NCBI RefSeq assembly: GCF_003112455.1
Contig: NZ_BDQX01000019.1
Span: forward strand, 1 to 42,807
Reading direction: 5' to 3'
Origin: Paenibacillus agaridevorans
GTDB taxonomy: Bacteria > Bacillota > Bacilli > Paenibacillales > Paenibacillaceae
Length of the DNA stretch: 42,807 bases
Shown here: in pieces, positions 1-8,560 of the stretch
How the letters are laid out: the number at the start of each line of letters is the position of its first letter
Position numbering within the stretch: position 1 is the first letter of the stretch
Notes under the pieces: generated by a model
What the model saw: only the letters and a program-made list of their open reading frames with translations
What the model was told of the DNA's origin: nothing
Database searches by the model: none
Program-made: the position numbers and the translations under genes

Positions 1-100
1 CTACTTTCCCATCGCACGACGGCAATTCTCTGGCTTCCAGTTTATTTAAGCCGTATTGGCTGCCGGCTCAACCGAATAAGCCTAAAAAATAGGTAATCCC

Positions 101-148
101 AACCGGACAGCGCAAGGTTCGACCTCGCTGCCCGGTTTTTGCTTTTTT
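101..148 (+). terminator. Rho-independent terminator of a gene left of the window
   Basis: Two 11-base arms (ACCGGACAGCG and CGCTGCCCGGT) pair with one mismatch around a short loop and are followed by TTTTTGCTTTTTT. This ends transcription entering from the left, just before the first gene. Nothing clearly coding is seen in bases 1-100. Confidence 0.75.
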
Positions 149-165
149 GAGAGTGGAAGGTTAGG

Positions 166-930
166 GTGCATGTTATTACTATAAAGGGAAAAGAGGGATT
201 TGAGCTGGAGATCAAGCTGTGGCCGGACGATCTGGCAGGAATTGCGACGATGCTGTTAAGCTGGGGCATACTGATAGGACTCGTGCTTCGCCGGTATCGT
301 CGGCAATCGTCCGAGCGTCCGGCTCTATGGAGAGCGCTGCTCGTCGCGTGCATCAGTCTGTTTTCGTTCTCTATTAGTTTTCCTTTGGGAGGCTATGTCG
401 CAAAGCTGGCGATCGTGCCAATTGGCGTGTGGCTGGTCTATTTATTCCTGCCTTGGGCATCCAGGATCCGATATCGTTCGTATGCTTGGACAGGCTTTTG
501 GTGCAATTATGTTTTTCTTGTTATTGGACTGCTCGGGTTTTGGGGTCATGAGCTTGTTTATCCCAAGGATCAACTATCCACTTATTTGTCCAAGATCGAT
601 CATGCACGAATCGTCGGCATCCATCCATCCGCGGAGGAGGGCGTGTCGTTGCATGAAGCCCGGTTCAAGGAGCTTATTGATGACTTGAAGCCGCAGCGGC
701 AATTCGAAGAGTCGCTGGATTGGTATTACGAGGCTCGCGACCAAGGCAAGGAGTTTTATCCTTACGCTTTATTGGGAGCAGAGCCAAAGCGGGGCAGCGG
801 CATTCGTTATGAGGCGTACATCAAGTCGGACGGCTTGGGGCTCATTATTGCTCGGGACAATCAATATTACTATTATGAATCGAAGACGCCTTTACTCCAG
901 TGGACGGACGGAAGAGGAGGGAGCCATTGA
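166..930 (+). CDS. Integral membrane protein of unknown function
   Basis: A 254-residue protein of no family I recognise. It starts at GTG 166 behind a GGAAGG-type ribosome binding site. After a short N-terminal segment there are about four hydrophobic stretches (roughly residues 24-42, 56-76, 79-97 and 106-127). A hydrophilic C-terminal half (about 130-254) follows, with many charged and Tyr residues, probably a soluble domain at the membrane. Its stop overlaps the next start by one base (TGATG), so the two genes are almost certainly translated together and may act together. No catalytic motif was recognised. Confidence 0.75.
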   Translation: MHVITIKGKEGFELEIKLWPDDLAGIATMLLSWGILIGLVLRRYRRQSSERPALWRALLVACISLFSFSISFPLGGYVAKLAIVPIGVWLVYLFLPWASRIRYRSYAWTGFWCNYVFLVIGLLGFWGHELVYPKDQLSTYLSKIDHARIVGIHPSAEEGVSLHEARFKELIDDLKPQRQFEESLDWYYEARDQGKEFYPYALLGAEPKRGSGIRYEAYIKSDGLGLIIARDNQYYYYESKTPLLQWTDGRGGSH

Positions 931-1664
931 TGAAGCGAGCGATCATTGCGGCTATCCTCGTGCTTGCCGCCGGTTCGTTTATTTTCTGGAAATGGATCGG
1001 GATCGGGCCGACGCCGATGAGCGACAAAGAGCTGGCCGCACGGATGATTAATGAGTTGAATGAACGGGCGGACGTCTCGGAGGTGCAGGACATTGTCATG
1101 CTGGACAGCCGGCATCTGTTCGTGCCGTTCGTGTCGACAAACGGGGATTACGGTATGAGCTTCTGGGTGTGGGATCGGTTCGATTGGGAGATTCGATCCA
1201 TCGATAGCGACGGCAACCCTCAAATGTGGCATTTAAGAGAGGACGATCCCTCCAAACAATATTTGGTGTGGAACCTTGCCCCGGAATCCAAGGTAGAAGA
1301 GCTCGACTTCTATCTGATTCGCAATCGGAATGCGGGACGATCGGACGGCAACGATTTTTACAGCCCGCGCGTACAGATGGAGAAGGGCGTCAGTTTGCAA
1401 GATCAGCGTTACGGAGTCAGCCGTATCCCGGACGATTGGATAGATATTCAGAAGTCGGTTCCAAAACAGCAGGGGACGGGAGGCACGTTAGGCATATGGG
1501 AATGGAGCCGGACTGGCGTGAAGGACTTTCGAATCGGATACGTGCCCACGCTTAGCGGCGAACGGGAGGCGACGAATAATTCGAGCACGTGGTCGTCGAC
1601 TTATGGAAATATCCATCTCAGTTATATCTTCCCCTTGAATGAAGACGAATTGGAACATCCGTGA
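930..1664 (+). CDS. Membrane-anchored or exported protein of unknown function
   Basis: A 244-residue protein starting at ATG 930 with a GAGGAGGGA ribosome binding site at 913-921. A longer reading from 900 is possible but has no such site. Residues 1-20 (MKRAIIAAILVLAAGSFIFW) form one hydrophobic segment without a lipobox Cys, so it is either an uncleaved anchor or a signal peptide. The rest is hydrophilic and rich in Trp, Asp and Arg, with no motif I can assign. The one-base overlap with the preceding four-helix membrane protein makes a two-gene operon. A joint envelope role is inferred from that arrangement only. Confidence 0.75.
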   Translation: MKRAIIAAILVLAAGSFIFWKWIGIGPTPMSDKELAARMINELNERADVSEVQDIVMLDSRHLFVPFVSTNGDYGMSFWVWDRFDWEIRSIDSDGNPQMWHLREDDPSKQYLVWNLAPESKVEELDFYLIRNRNAGRSDGNDFYSPRVQMEKGVSLQDQRYGVSRIPDDWIDIQKSVPKQQGTGGTLGIWEWSRTGVKDFRIGYVPTLSGEREATNNSSTWSSTYGNIHLSYIFPLNEDELEHP

Positions 1665-2069
1665 TGACAAGCTTCGACAACGATGAATCGAATTATACAG
1701 CTATTAATCATAAATACAGCCGGCAAGTAAAGCGATTCGAGAAATGAACAGTTTCGCTTCGCGGCGCGGTTGTTGCACGATAGAAGGGCGGGAATGAAGG
1801 AGAGTTTGCCGGATTCCCGCCCTATTCTATCTGCAAGAGAAAGAAAGATAATAGTTGGATCGCGCGGATGGGGCGGCACCCGGAGTTACATACGAGCAAA
1901 ATAAGCAGACTCGTCTTGGCTAGGGCTAGATTGGCAAGGTGATGACAAGGAGGTGAGGCCGACAGCGGCGGCAATAGAGAATCATCACGGATTGTATACT
2001 TCACGATCAGGGTAGAGAGCAGGAATCATTCTGAGTGGAAGCCAATCTAAACAAAGCGAGGGATTACTT
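1665..2069. other. 405-base gene-free stretch upstream of the beta-helix gene
   Basis: No convincing gene was found here; the short open frames lack ribosome binding sites and homology-like character. It contains the inverted repeat at 1780-1830 and, at its right end, the leader of the next gene. No clear sigma-A promoter was identified. Confidence 0.5.
1780..1830. terminator. Long inverted repeat, possible terminator without a T-tract
   Basis: ATAGAAGGGCGGGAAT at the left pairs with ATTCCCGCCCTATTCTAT at the right. This is a stem of about 16 bp with a two-base bulge and a loop of roughly 17 bases. There is no uridine tract on either side, so it could be a weak terminator or an mRNA 3'-end stabiliser for the two-gene unit that ends at 1664. 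Confidence 0.5.
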
Positions 2070-4985
2070 ATGACAGCGATCATTCAACGACCGAGGCTGA
2101 AGCTGCGCCTATTCAGCGCTTTATGCGCCATGTCGATGCTGCTGCCGGCGCTGCCGACGCCGATCGCGCATGCCGCGACGTTCGACGTAACGAGTTACGG
2201 AGCCGCAGGCAACGACACGGTTTCCGACAGCGCGGCCTTTCAGGCAGCGGTCGACGCGGCATCCAGCGGCGACACGGTATTCATTCCCGCAGGCACGTAT
2301 TATTTAACAAGCGCGGTCAGCGGCAAGTCCGGCGTAAAAATTACGGGCGCGAACAGAGACACGACGATCGTCAAATACAATTCGACCACGGCAAATACGT
2401 TTTTCTCCTTGTACAATCTGACGGGTGCGGAAGTGTCCAACATGACGCTCGACGCGAACAACAGCACGGTGCCCCAATCGGTCGTCGTCTCGGAGAACGG
2501 CAGCGGCAACAAGATGCTGAATCTGAACGTCAAAGACATGGCCATGTCTTCGGGCTTCGGACCATTCGCACTGTACGGCATCAACACCGACAATCTTGTC
2601 GTGAAAGACAACGTGATCACGAACACCGGCGTGAATTCCGACTGGGGCGGCGGCGTCCGCATCGGGTGGGGCTCGGACAATGCGCTCGTCGAGAACAACG
2701 TCATCCATCTGACGGGACGCGGCGGCATTTTCCTAAACGACGACAGTCCGGGAGCCGTCATTCGCAGCAACACGGTGACCGGCACGGGCAAGAAAATGGA
2801 AGGTCTGGGCATCGAGCTTCATACAAACGTCGACAACTCCATCATCGAGAACAACAACGTCGACCACTGGATCAGCGCCGTACGCTCCGCGTATATCGCT
2901 GTGCGGAATAACGTCGTCAGGGCGACGGACGGCTCGGTCGGCAACATGGGCCTGGAGGTCATGGTCGACCACGGCGTGACAAGCGGCAACCTCGTCGACG
3001 GCGGCCAGCAGGTCGGCATCCAGCAATCGCCGGGTACGGGCTACCAGCTCTGGAATTACAACACGATCCAGAACATGGTCATGTGGGGCATGCAGTTGCA
3101 GGGCGAGGGCACGGGACAGACGGAGCAATTCCAATATTTCTACAAAAATACGTTCGAAGACGGTCCCATCGGCCACCCGTCCGCGGCTTATCCCGGTTAT
3201 GACGGCAACGCGGTCCGCATCCACGGCAACACGCAGAACATCACGTTCGACAGCAATATCATTCGCGACAACGGCAGAAAAGCGATCGAGATTACGACGG
3301 CAGGCGGCACGGATCGCCTGAGTTTCGTGAACAACACGATTACCGGCAACGGCGGTCCTTCCATCGATCAATATCCGTCGTCCGCGTCGCATCTGGAGTG
3401 GAGCGGCAATACGGTCAGCGGAAACGGCACGAATACGCAATTGACGAGCCGCGGCTTCAGCGATCCGAAGCCGGTAGCCAATTTCACGGCGCCGCTTACG
3501 GTACAGCTGGGACAGCCGGTCACATTCACGAACACGTCCACGGACAACGGCACGATCGTCGAGAACCTGTGGGATCTGGGCGAGGGCCTGCCCGTCACGA
3601 CGGTCAGTCCGACATACACGTACCAGAAACCGGGTACGTACCAGGTCATTCTCGGCGTATGGGATAATGGCGGACGCGCGCATGTAAAGGAACAGACGAT
3701 CACGGTCGTAGCCGGCCCGCCGGACACGACCGCGCCTACGACGCCGACGAATCTGACCTCGCCTTCGAAGACGAACACGAGCGTTACGCTGACGTGGACG
3801 GCATCGACGGATAATGTCGGTCTGGCCGGTTACGAAATCTACGCGAACGGCGGCCTCGTCGGCACGACGATCGGCGGCAGCACGACCTCCTTCAACGTGA
3901 CGGGATTATCCCCGAACACGGCTTACAGCTTTACGGTCAAGGCGAAGGATACATCCGGCAACCTTTCGGCGGCAAGCTCGGCGCTCAGCGTCACGACGGA
4001 TTCCACGCCGGTGCCGGTATGGGAGCTCTGCGCGGGCGAGAACAACTGGTGCAGCTTCACGGGCACGAAGGAAGTGCGCTACGGGGCAGGCAGCAACTGG
4101 AATTACGGCACGTACACGAACGGCGTCATGTGCTCCAACAATACGTTTGGAGACGCGGCGCCCGGCCAATACAAATCCTGTTTCGTGAACATGGCGACTG
4201 GCGGAGGCGGAGGCGGGGATACGCAAGCTCCGAGCATTCCGACGGGATTGACATCTCCTTCGAAGACGGCAAGCAGCGTAAGCTTATCGTGGACGGCGTC
4301 CACGGATAACGTAGGCGTGACGGGCTACGAGATTTACAACGGATCGGCATTGGCAGGCACGACGACTGGCGCAACGAGTTACACCGTGACGGGGTTGTCG
4401 GCCAGCACGGCCTACAGCTTCACGGTGAAGGCGAAGGACGCGGCGGGCAACATGTCCGCGGCAAGCTCCGCGCTGAGCGTCACGACGAATGCTTCTGGCG
4501 GAACGACGCCGACCGGTTCCATTACTCGCGAATATTGGACGGGAATCACGGGACCGACGGTGGCGAGCATTCCTTTGTCGACGACGCCTTCGGGCACCAG
4601 CTCGCTTACAAGCTTCCAGGCGCCGTCGAACTGGGGCGACAATTACGGTACGCGCATTCGCGGCTATATCGTGCCGACGGTGACGGGCACGTTCCAATTC
4701 TCAGTCGCGGGCGACAACAACAGCGTGCTGTACCTCAGCACGGACAATACGCCTGGCAACAAAGTGCAGATCGGCGAAGTCGTCGACTGGGTGAACGAGC
4801 TAAGCTTTACGCAGAATCCGGGCCAACAATCCGGCTCGATCACGCTGACCGCGGGTCAACGCTATTACGTCGAGGTGCTGCACAAGGAAGAGGGCGGCGG
4901 CGACCATCTCGCGGTAGGTTGGAAGACGCCGGGCAGCTCCACCTTCGCGGTTATCGACGGCGCGTATCTGGCTCCGTTGGAGTAG
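2070..4985 (+). CDS. Secreted multi-domain beta-helix protein (pectate-lyase-superfamily fold, PKD, two FN3, PA14)
   Basis: A 971-residue exported protein. Residues 1-35 are a signal peptide ending AHA-A. Residues about 38-465 are a right-handed parallel beta-helix that opens with the FDVTSYGAAGN-type strand and P-A-G-T-Y turn of pectate-lyase/epimerase-like proteins, with Asn-rich rungs. A PKD module follows (about 467-548), then FN3 (551-642), a small four-Cys module (650-707, pattern C-x6-C-S-F-x-G-T...VRYGA), a Gly6 linker (711-716), a second FN3 nearly identical to the first (717-808), and a PA14-like domain (816-971). The FN3, PKD and PA14 parts are typical polysaccharide-binding or spacer modules. 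The substrate is not evident and no catalytic residue can be assigned safely. The start is ATG 2070 with GAGGG at 2058-2062. It appears monocistronic. Confidence 0.85.
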   Translation: MTAIIQRPRLKLRLFSALCAMSMLLPALPTPIAHAATFDVTSYGAAGNDTVSDSAAFQAAVDAASSGDTVFIPAGTYYLTSAVSGKSGVKITGANRDTTIVKYNSTTANTFFSLYNLTGAEVSNMTLDANNSTVPQSVVVSENGSGNKMLNLNVKDMAMSSGFGPFALYGINTDNLVVKDNVITNTGVNSDWGGGVRIGWGSDNALVENNVIHLTGRGGIFLNDDSPGAVIRSNTVTGTGKKMEGLGIELHTNVDNSIIENNNVDHWISAVRSAYIAVRNNVVRATDGSVGNMGLEVMVDHGVTSGNLVDGGQQVGIQQSPGTGYQLWNYNTIQNMVMWGMQLQGEGTGQTEQFQYFYKNTFEDGPIGHPSAAYPGYDGNAVRIHGNTQNITFDSNIIRDNGRKAIEITTAGGTDRLSFVNNTITGNGGPSIDQYPSSASHLEWSGNTVSGNGTNTQLTSRGFSDPKPVANFTAPLTVQLGQPVTFTNTSTDNGTIVENLWDLGEGLPVTTVSPTYTYQKPGTYQVILGVWDNGGRAHVKEQTITVVAGPPDTTAPTTPTNLTSPSKTNTSVTLTWTASTDNVGLAGYEIYANGGLVGTTIGGSTTSFNVTGLSPNTAYSFTVKAKDTSGNLSAASSALSVTTDSTPVPVWELCAGENNWCSFTGTKEVRYGAGSNWNYGTYTNGVMCSNNTFGDAAPGQYKSCFVNMATGGGGGGDTQAPSIPTGLTSPSKTASSVSLSWTASTDNVGVTGYEIYNGSALAGTTTGATSYTVTGLSASTAYSFTVKAKDAAGNMSAASSALSVTTNASGGTTPTGSITREYWTGITGPTVASIPLSTTPSGTSSLTSFQAPSNWGDNYGTRIRGYIVPTVTGTFQFSVAGDNNSVLYLSTDNTPGNKVQIGEVVDWVNELSFTQNPGQQSGSITLTAGQRYYVEVLHKEEGGGDHLAVGWKTPGSSTFAVIDGAYLAPLE

Positions 4986-5071
4986 GCGAACTGTAGCGTC
5001 ATCCTTTACTGAATGCTCGGGTTGAGTGGAGAACGGAACAGGGGGATGGCAGCATCCTAAACCGACTCCGA

Positions 5072-5204
5072 GCCGCATGCTAAGCCACATGCCAAGCCAC
5101 ATGCTAAGCCACATGCCAAGCCGCATGCCGAGCCGCATACTAAGCCCGCATGTAGAGCCGCATACCGAGCCGCATGCTAAGCCGCATGCCAAGCCGCATG
5201 CTAA
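5072..5204. repeat. 12-bp minisatellite, 11 tandem copies
   Basis: Eleven consecutive units of consensus GCCRCATGCYAA, with A/G variation at the fourth base and C/T at the tenth. Ten units are exactly 12 bases; the seventh (5144-5156) has one inserted C. Most units carry the palindrome GCATGC or CATG. The array lies between two genes and is not inside a supported coding frame. Confidence 0.9.
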
Positions 5205-5220
5205 GTCGAACGCGTGACCG

Positions 5221-5400
5221 ACAAGCGGAAAAACGCCATCTACAAGCGGAAAAACGCCATCTAATTGCTGTGATTTTCCATGGATTGGAGGATTAAAGGG
5301 AATATCGCCCTCTAATTGGTCCAATTGACGTAGTGGAGCTCAATTTTAGCGGATTTAGAGGGATGTTTTCCATCTATTGTTGGCAGGGGAGGCATTCCGG
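5221..5400. repeat. Tandem 21-bp duplication plus degenerate CCMTCTAATTG repeat module
   Basis: ACAAGCGGAAAAACGCCATCT occurs twice head to tail (5221-5241 and 5242-5262). Related copies of its end follow: CATCTAATTG near 5258, CCCTCTAATTGG near 5310 and CCATCTATTG near 5370. They lie in non-coding sequence with GGATTTAGAGGGATGTTTTCC-like text. The layout resembles a dispersed intergenic repeat element of Paenibacillus-type genomes; that comparison is from memory, not from a search. Confidence 0.6.
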
Positions 5401-5446
5401 CATAATTAAAGGGAGAAAACACCATTAGTAACGTCACCTCAAACGT

Positions 5447-5494
5447 AAAAGCATCTCCACCGGTCTCTTCAGGACTCGGCGGAGATGCTTTTTT
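5447..5494. terminator. Bidirectional Rho-independent terminator
   Basis: AAAAGCATCTCC..CGG pairs with CGGCGGAGATGCTTTTTT, a stem of about 12 bp plus extra pairs. T-runs lie on the plus side (TTTTTT) and, read on the minus strand, TTTT follows. It probably ends the sod transcript arriving from the right and any read-through from the left. Confidence 0.8.
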
Positions 5495-5585
5495 ACATGA
5501 GATGCGTTTTTATTTCGCGCCAGCTCCATACGCCGAACTTGCTCGAGTGCGGTGAACGCGGATGGATACTCGCGATTGACTCTGC

Positions 5586-6125
5586 CTACTTGATCACGCC
5601 GCAAGCGATACGCGCTCCGGAATTGCCCGCAGGGTCGGTCGCGTAATCGTCCGCTTTTTCGTGGATGATCAGGGAGGCGCCATCCGCCTTCACAATGGAG
5701 TTGGGGTGGCCGGGCTGGAGCGTCACGACGGCCGTCGTGATATCAATGGCGACTTTGCCGTTCGCGTCGACCTCGATATTAGGCAGATCGCCTTCGTGGA
5801 AGCCCTTCGGATTGTTGAAGCCATGCTGCTTCCCTTGCGGGTTAAAATGGTCGCCTGCCGATTTGAAGTCCGGCGCTTCGCATTTGCCGAATTGGTGAAT
5901 ATGGATGCCGTGTTTGCCTGGCGTCAGCTTCTCCGCTTCCAGGTGGATAACGACTTTGTCGCCTTTTTGCGTCAATACGGCTTGACCGATCGTCTGTCCC
6001 TCGGTATTGATGAGCGAGATCGCTTCGCTTGGCGCCTCGCCGCCTTCTCCCGCGTTCGCGGCCGCTTCATGCGCCCCAGGATGCAAGATAAGCATCAGCG
6101 CCGTTGCTATTGCCAATAGATTCAT
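5586..6125 (-). CDS. sodC: Exported Cu/Zn superoxide dismutase
   Basis: A 179-residue enzyme that converts superoxide to oxygen and hydrogen peroxide outside the membrane. The start is ATG 6125, set by GGAGGT four bases upstream; a longer frame to 6251 has no such site. An N-terminal signal peptide (about residues 1-25, ending AAANA) has no lipobox Cys. All expected metal ligands are visible: His75, His77 and His155 with His101 for copper, and bridging His93 with His110 and Asp113 for zinc. Cys82 and Cys175 can form the family disulfide. It is therefore expected to be active, unlike the degenerate zinc-site homologues found in some bacilli. It sits downstream of the aldo/keto reductase gene on the same strand with a 134-base gap and is probably a separate unit. 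Confidence 0.9.
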   Translation of the reverse strand: MNLLAIATALMLILHPGAHEAAANAGEGGEAPSEAISLINTEGQTIGQAVLTQKGDKVVIHLEAEKLTPGKHGIHIHQFGKCEAPDFKSAGDHFNPQGKQHGFNNPKGFHEGDLPNIEVDANGKVAIDITTAVVTLQPGHPNSIVKADGASLIIHEKADDYATDPAGNSGARIACGVIK

Positions 6126-6259
6126 GTGTACCTCCGCATACGAGTCGTAGTATCTGCCGCAGGTGTCCAACATACGCCTTGAAGTTCGCGGCAGCCTACC
6201 TAGTATGCGCAAAAAAATGGAAACTATTCTCAACGCCCGCAGACAGCGCATGCATCGAA

Positions 6260-7129
6260 TTAGAAGTCAAAGTTGTCCGGGTCCGGTCCCACTCGGCGAT
6301 TCTCATTAAGCGCATCGATCGCGTCCATCTCTTCCTGCGAGAGGGAGAAGTCGAACAGATCTCCATTCTGGGCAATCCGGACGGGTTTGGTCGACTTCGG
6401 TATCGTCACGACGCCATGCTGCAAGTCCCAGCGCAAAATGACCTGCGCAACCGATTTTTCGTGCCTCTCGGCGATCTGCGCCAAAGTTTCGTTTTGCAGA
6501 AGCTGCCCCTGCATGAGCGGCGACCATGCTTCAAGCTGAATGCCTTTTTCGCGTGTATAGGCGAGGAGCTCCTTTTGCGTCAGGCGTGGATGGAATTCCA
6601 CTTGATTGATGACGGGCTTGAGCTCGGCCGAGTCCATCAAATCCCGCAAATGTTGGGTCTGAAAGTTGCTCACGCCGATGGCTTTGACCCGACCGTCCTT
6701 GTACAGCTCCTCCATGGCGCGCCAGGTGTCCTTGTATTTGCCCTCGACGGGCCAATGAATCAGATACAGATCCAGGTAGTCCAGACCAAGCTTGCCCAGA
6801 CTCGTCTCGTAAGCGGCTATCGTTGCCTCGTAGCCCATGTCGGCCGTCCATACTTTGGAGGTAATGAACAATTGGTCGCGCGTCAGGTTGTTTTCGGCGA
6901 GCGCTTGGCGAATGCCTTCGCCAACGCTGGTTTCATTGCCGTAGATGGCGGCGGTGTCGATGCTGCGGTAACCTTGACGGACGGCGGAACGAATGGCGTC
7001 GACGAGCTCCTGGCCTTCTTCCACCTGGAAGACGCCAAGACCTACCCACGGCATGGAGATGCCGTTATGAAGCGTTATTGTGCTTTGAAGCGACGTGGCT
7101 GGTTGCTGCGATTGGTTTGCAATAGTCAT
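6260..7129 (-). CDS. Aldo/keto reductase (YtbE-like)
   Basis: A 289-residue cytoplasmic NADPH-dependent reductase of the AKR fold, expected to reduce aldehydes such as methylglyoxal or drug-like carbonyls. The catalytic tetrad is visible: Asp58 (in SIDTAAIYGNE), Tyr63, Lys92 (TSKVW) and His125 (LIHWP). The cofactor-binding IPKS motif is near the C-terminus. The start is ATG 7129, with GGAGG centred at 7141. A longer frame to 7228 lacks this site and would overlap the upstream gene. It lies 28 bases downstream of the MFS efflux gene, so the two form an operon. The trio with the divergent HxlR gene resembles ytcD-ytbDE of B. subtilis. Confidence 0.9.
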   Translation of the reverse strand: MTIANQSQQPATSLQSTITLHNGISMPWVGLGVFQVEEGQELVDAIRSAVRQGYRSIDTAAIYGNETSVGEGIRQALAENNLTRDQLFITSKVWTADMGYEATIAAYETSLGKLGLDYLDLYLIHWPVEGKYKDTWRAMEELYKDGRVKAIGVSNFQTQHLRDLMDSAELKPVINQVEFHPRLTQKELLAYTREKGIQLEAWSPLMQGQLLQNETLAQIAERHEKSVAQVILRWDLQHGVVTIPKSTKPVRIAQNGDLFDFSLSQEEMDAIDALNENRRVGPDPDNFDF

Positions 7130-7157
7130 TTGTATAAGCCTCCAATTTATCAATAGT

Positions 7158-8369
7158 CTAGTTTTTCCGTCCGAGACGGATTGATACGCCGGCAAGCAAC
7201 ACGGCGATGAGAACCATAATGCCGCCAACCCATGGCGTGTGACGCAAGCCGATACTGTCTACGACGATGCCGCCGGTAATGGAGCCGATAGCGATGCCGA
7301 CATTAAATGCCGCAATGTTCAGCGCCGAAGCTACATCGACGGCCGACGGTACATAGCGCTCAGCCAATTGGACAATGTATAGCTGCAGACCGGGCACGTT
7401 CATAAACGCGAACAATCCCATCAGACCAATGGCGATTAGTCCGGCGACTTGATAGGGAATCATAAAGGACATTGCGACGAGTACGAGCGTCTGAATGACG
7501 AACATCCGGAACAGCGCTCCTATGGGATTGCGGTTCGCCCATCTGCCGCCTATCTCGTTGCCGATGGCGACCGCGATTCCGTAGACCAGCAGCACAAGTC
7601 CCACTGTGCCTGGCTTCAGATGCATGACATCTTGCAGGATCGGGGTCAAATAGGTAAAAGCGACGAACGTGCCGCCGTATCCCAAAGCGGTGATGGCTAA
7701 GCCGAGCAGCAGACTGCGGTTCGCAAGGATGCGCAGCATATCGGCAAACTTGGAAGGCGGCGATTGTTTGAGGCTGGCCGGAAGCAGCTTGGCAATGGCG
7801 AGCAGGCTGATTATACCGAGAATGGCTACACCCCAAAATGTAGAGCGCCAGCCGAATGACTGGCCGATATAAGTGCCTAACGGCACGCCGGTCACGGTGG
7901 CGATCGTTAACCCCGTAAACATCAGCGCGATCGCGCTGGCTTGTTTCTCTTTGGGCACGAGTTGGACGGCAATCGTTGAGCCGATGGAGAAGAAGACGCC
8001 GTGCGAAAACGCGGTAATGAACCGTGCGACCATAAGCAGCGCGAAAGAGGTCGATAATGCGGCCACGACGTTGCCCACGATGAAGACAAACATTAGCGTC
8101 ATTAGCAATGTTTTGCGATTCATGCGGTTCGTTAACGCCGTTAAGATAGGGGCGCCCACGGCCACCCCGATGGCGTAGCCGGAAATAAGCAGACCCGCAA
8201 GCGTGATGCCGATATCCAAATCGCCGGCAATGGATGCAAGCAGTCCGACGGGGACGAACTCCGTCGTTCCGATTCCGAACGCGCTGACGGCCAGAGCGAA
8301 CAGAGCCAGCGCTCCCGAAGACTGCTTGCTTTTCGTTACCGAGGACTCCCGGACAACGGATTGTGCCAT
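7158..8369 (-). CDS. MFS efflux transporter (AraJ/YtbD-like, DHA1 type)
   Basis: A 403-residue, 12-helix major facilitator. The N-terminal helix contains FGIGTTEFVPVGLL, a signature of the AraJ/YtbD/SotB group of sugar or drug effluxers. The loop-2 motif A region (TNRMNRKTLL) and motif C-like GVPLGTYIG are present. The start is ATG 8369 behind GGGAGG. It leads a two-gene operon with the aldo/keto reductase and is transcribed away from an HxlR regulator. The expected function is export of small toxic compounds or sugars; the substrate cannot be read from the sequence. Confidence 0.9.
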   Translation of the reverse strand: MAQSVVRESSVTKSKQSSGALALFALAVSAFGIGTTEFVPVGLLASIAGDLDIGITLAGLLISGYAIGVAVGAPILTALTNRMNRKTLLMTLMFVFIVGNVVAALSTSFALLMVARFITAFSHGVFFSIGSTIAVQLVPKEKQASAIALMFTGLTIATVTGVPLGTYIGQSFGWRSTFWGVAILGIISLLAIAKLLPASLKQSPPSKFADMLRILANRSLLLGLAITALGYGGTFVAFTYLTPILQDVMHLKPGTVGLVLLVYGIAVAIGNEIGGRWANRNPIGALFRMFVIQTLVLVAMSFMIPYQVAGLIAIGLMGLFAFMNVPGLQLYIVQLAERYVPSAVDVASALNIAAFNVGIAIGSITGGIVVDSIGLRHTPWVGGIMVLIAVLLAGVSIRLGRKN

Positions 8370-8464
8370 ATCTATGTTCCCTCCCAGGAATAAGTGTAAT
8401 TCGCAGCGACTAATGTGCGTTCATCATCACGTGAGCTGCTTGTGCAGTTCGCTGCATGGATGTT

Positions 8465-8504
8465 AGTATAAGCCTAACAGTATGCTTTGGTAAGTACGTA
8501 CTTA
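8465..8504. promoter_or_regulatory. Divergent promoter region with a perfect palindromic operator
   Basis: TAAGTACGTACTTA at 8491-8504 is a perfect 14-bp palindrome, consistent with a dimeric HxlR-family site. On the minus strand TATACT (8470-8465) fits a -10 box for the MFS gene, placing the palindrome over its -35 region. A second imperfect dyad AGTGCTATAGGCACT lies just to the right, at about 8507-8521. That YtcD-like protein binds here is inference. Confidence 0.6.
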
Positions 8505-8560
8505 AAAGTGCTATAGGCACTAAAAAGTACCCTGCCAAGAGTGAAAGGGGAGGAATCAAG

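Larger units (their letters stand above)
4986..5585. other. 600-base gene-free, repeat-rich stretch
   Basis: No supported gene. From left to right it contains the 12-bp minisatellite (5072-5204), a 21-bp tandem duplication and associated repeat module (5221-5400), and a bidirectional terminator (5447-5494). Open frames crossing the minisatellite on both strands give low-complexity translations (repeated SHMPSRML-like or CGLACGLA-like units) and have no good ribosome binding sites. Confidence 0.7.

Noticed and set aside
2-49. Possible C-terminal end of an upstream plus-strand gene (15 codons then TAA)
   Set aside because: Too short to judge; it fits the terminator at 101-148 but has no recognisable protein signature.
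2733-3683. Long minus-strand open frame (316 codons) inside the beta-helix gene
   Set aside because: Arg/Val/Ala-rich shadow of the GC-rich opposite-strand gene with no domain features.
5026-5217. Plus-strand open frame with SHMPSRML and KPHA repeats
   Set aside because: Low-complexity translation of the same minisatellite with a weak GTG start.
5072-5262. CRISPR array
   Set aside because: The units are contiguous 12-mers or a simple 21-bp duplication, with no unique spacers of uniform length and no cas genes.
4800-5324. Minus-strand open frame with repeated CGLACGLA and MRLGMWLS units
   Set aside because: It is the minisatellite read on the other strand, overlaps the end of a real gene and has no ribosome binding site.
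6104-7156. 350-codon plus-strand open frame
   Set aside because: Antisense shadow of the aldo/keto reductase and sod genes, whose catalytic residues are intact on the minus strand.
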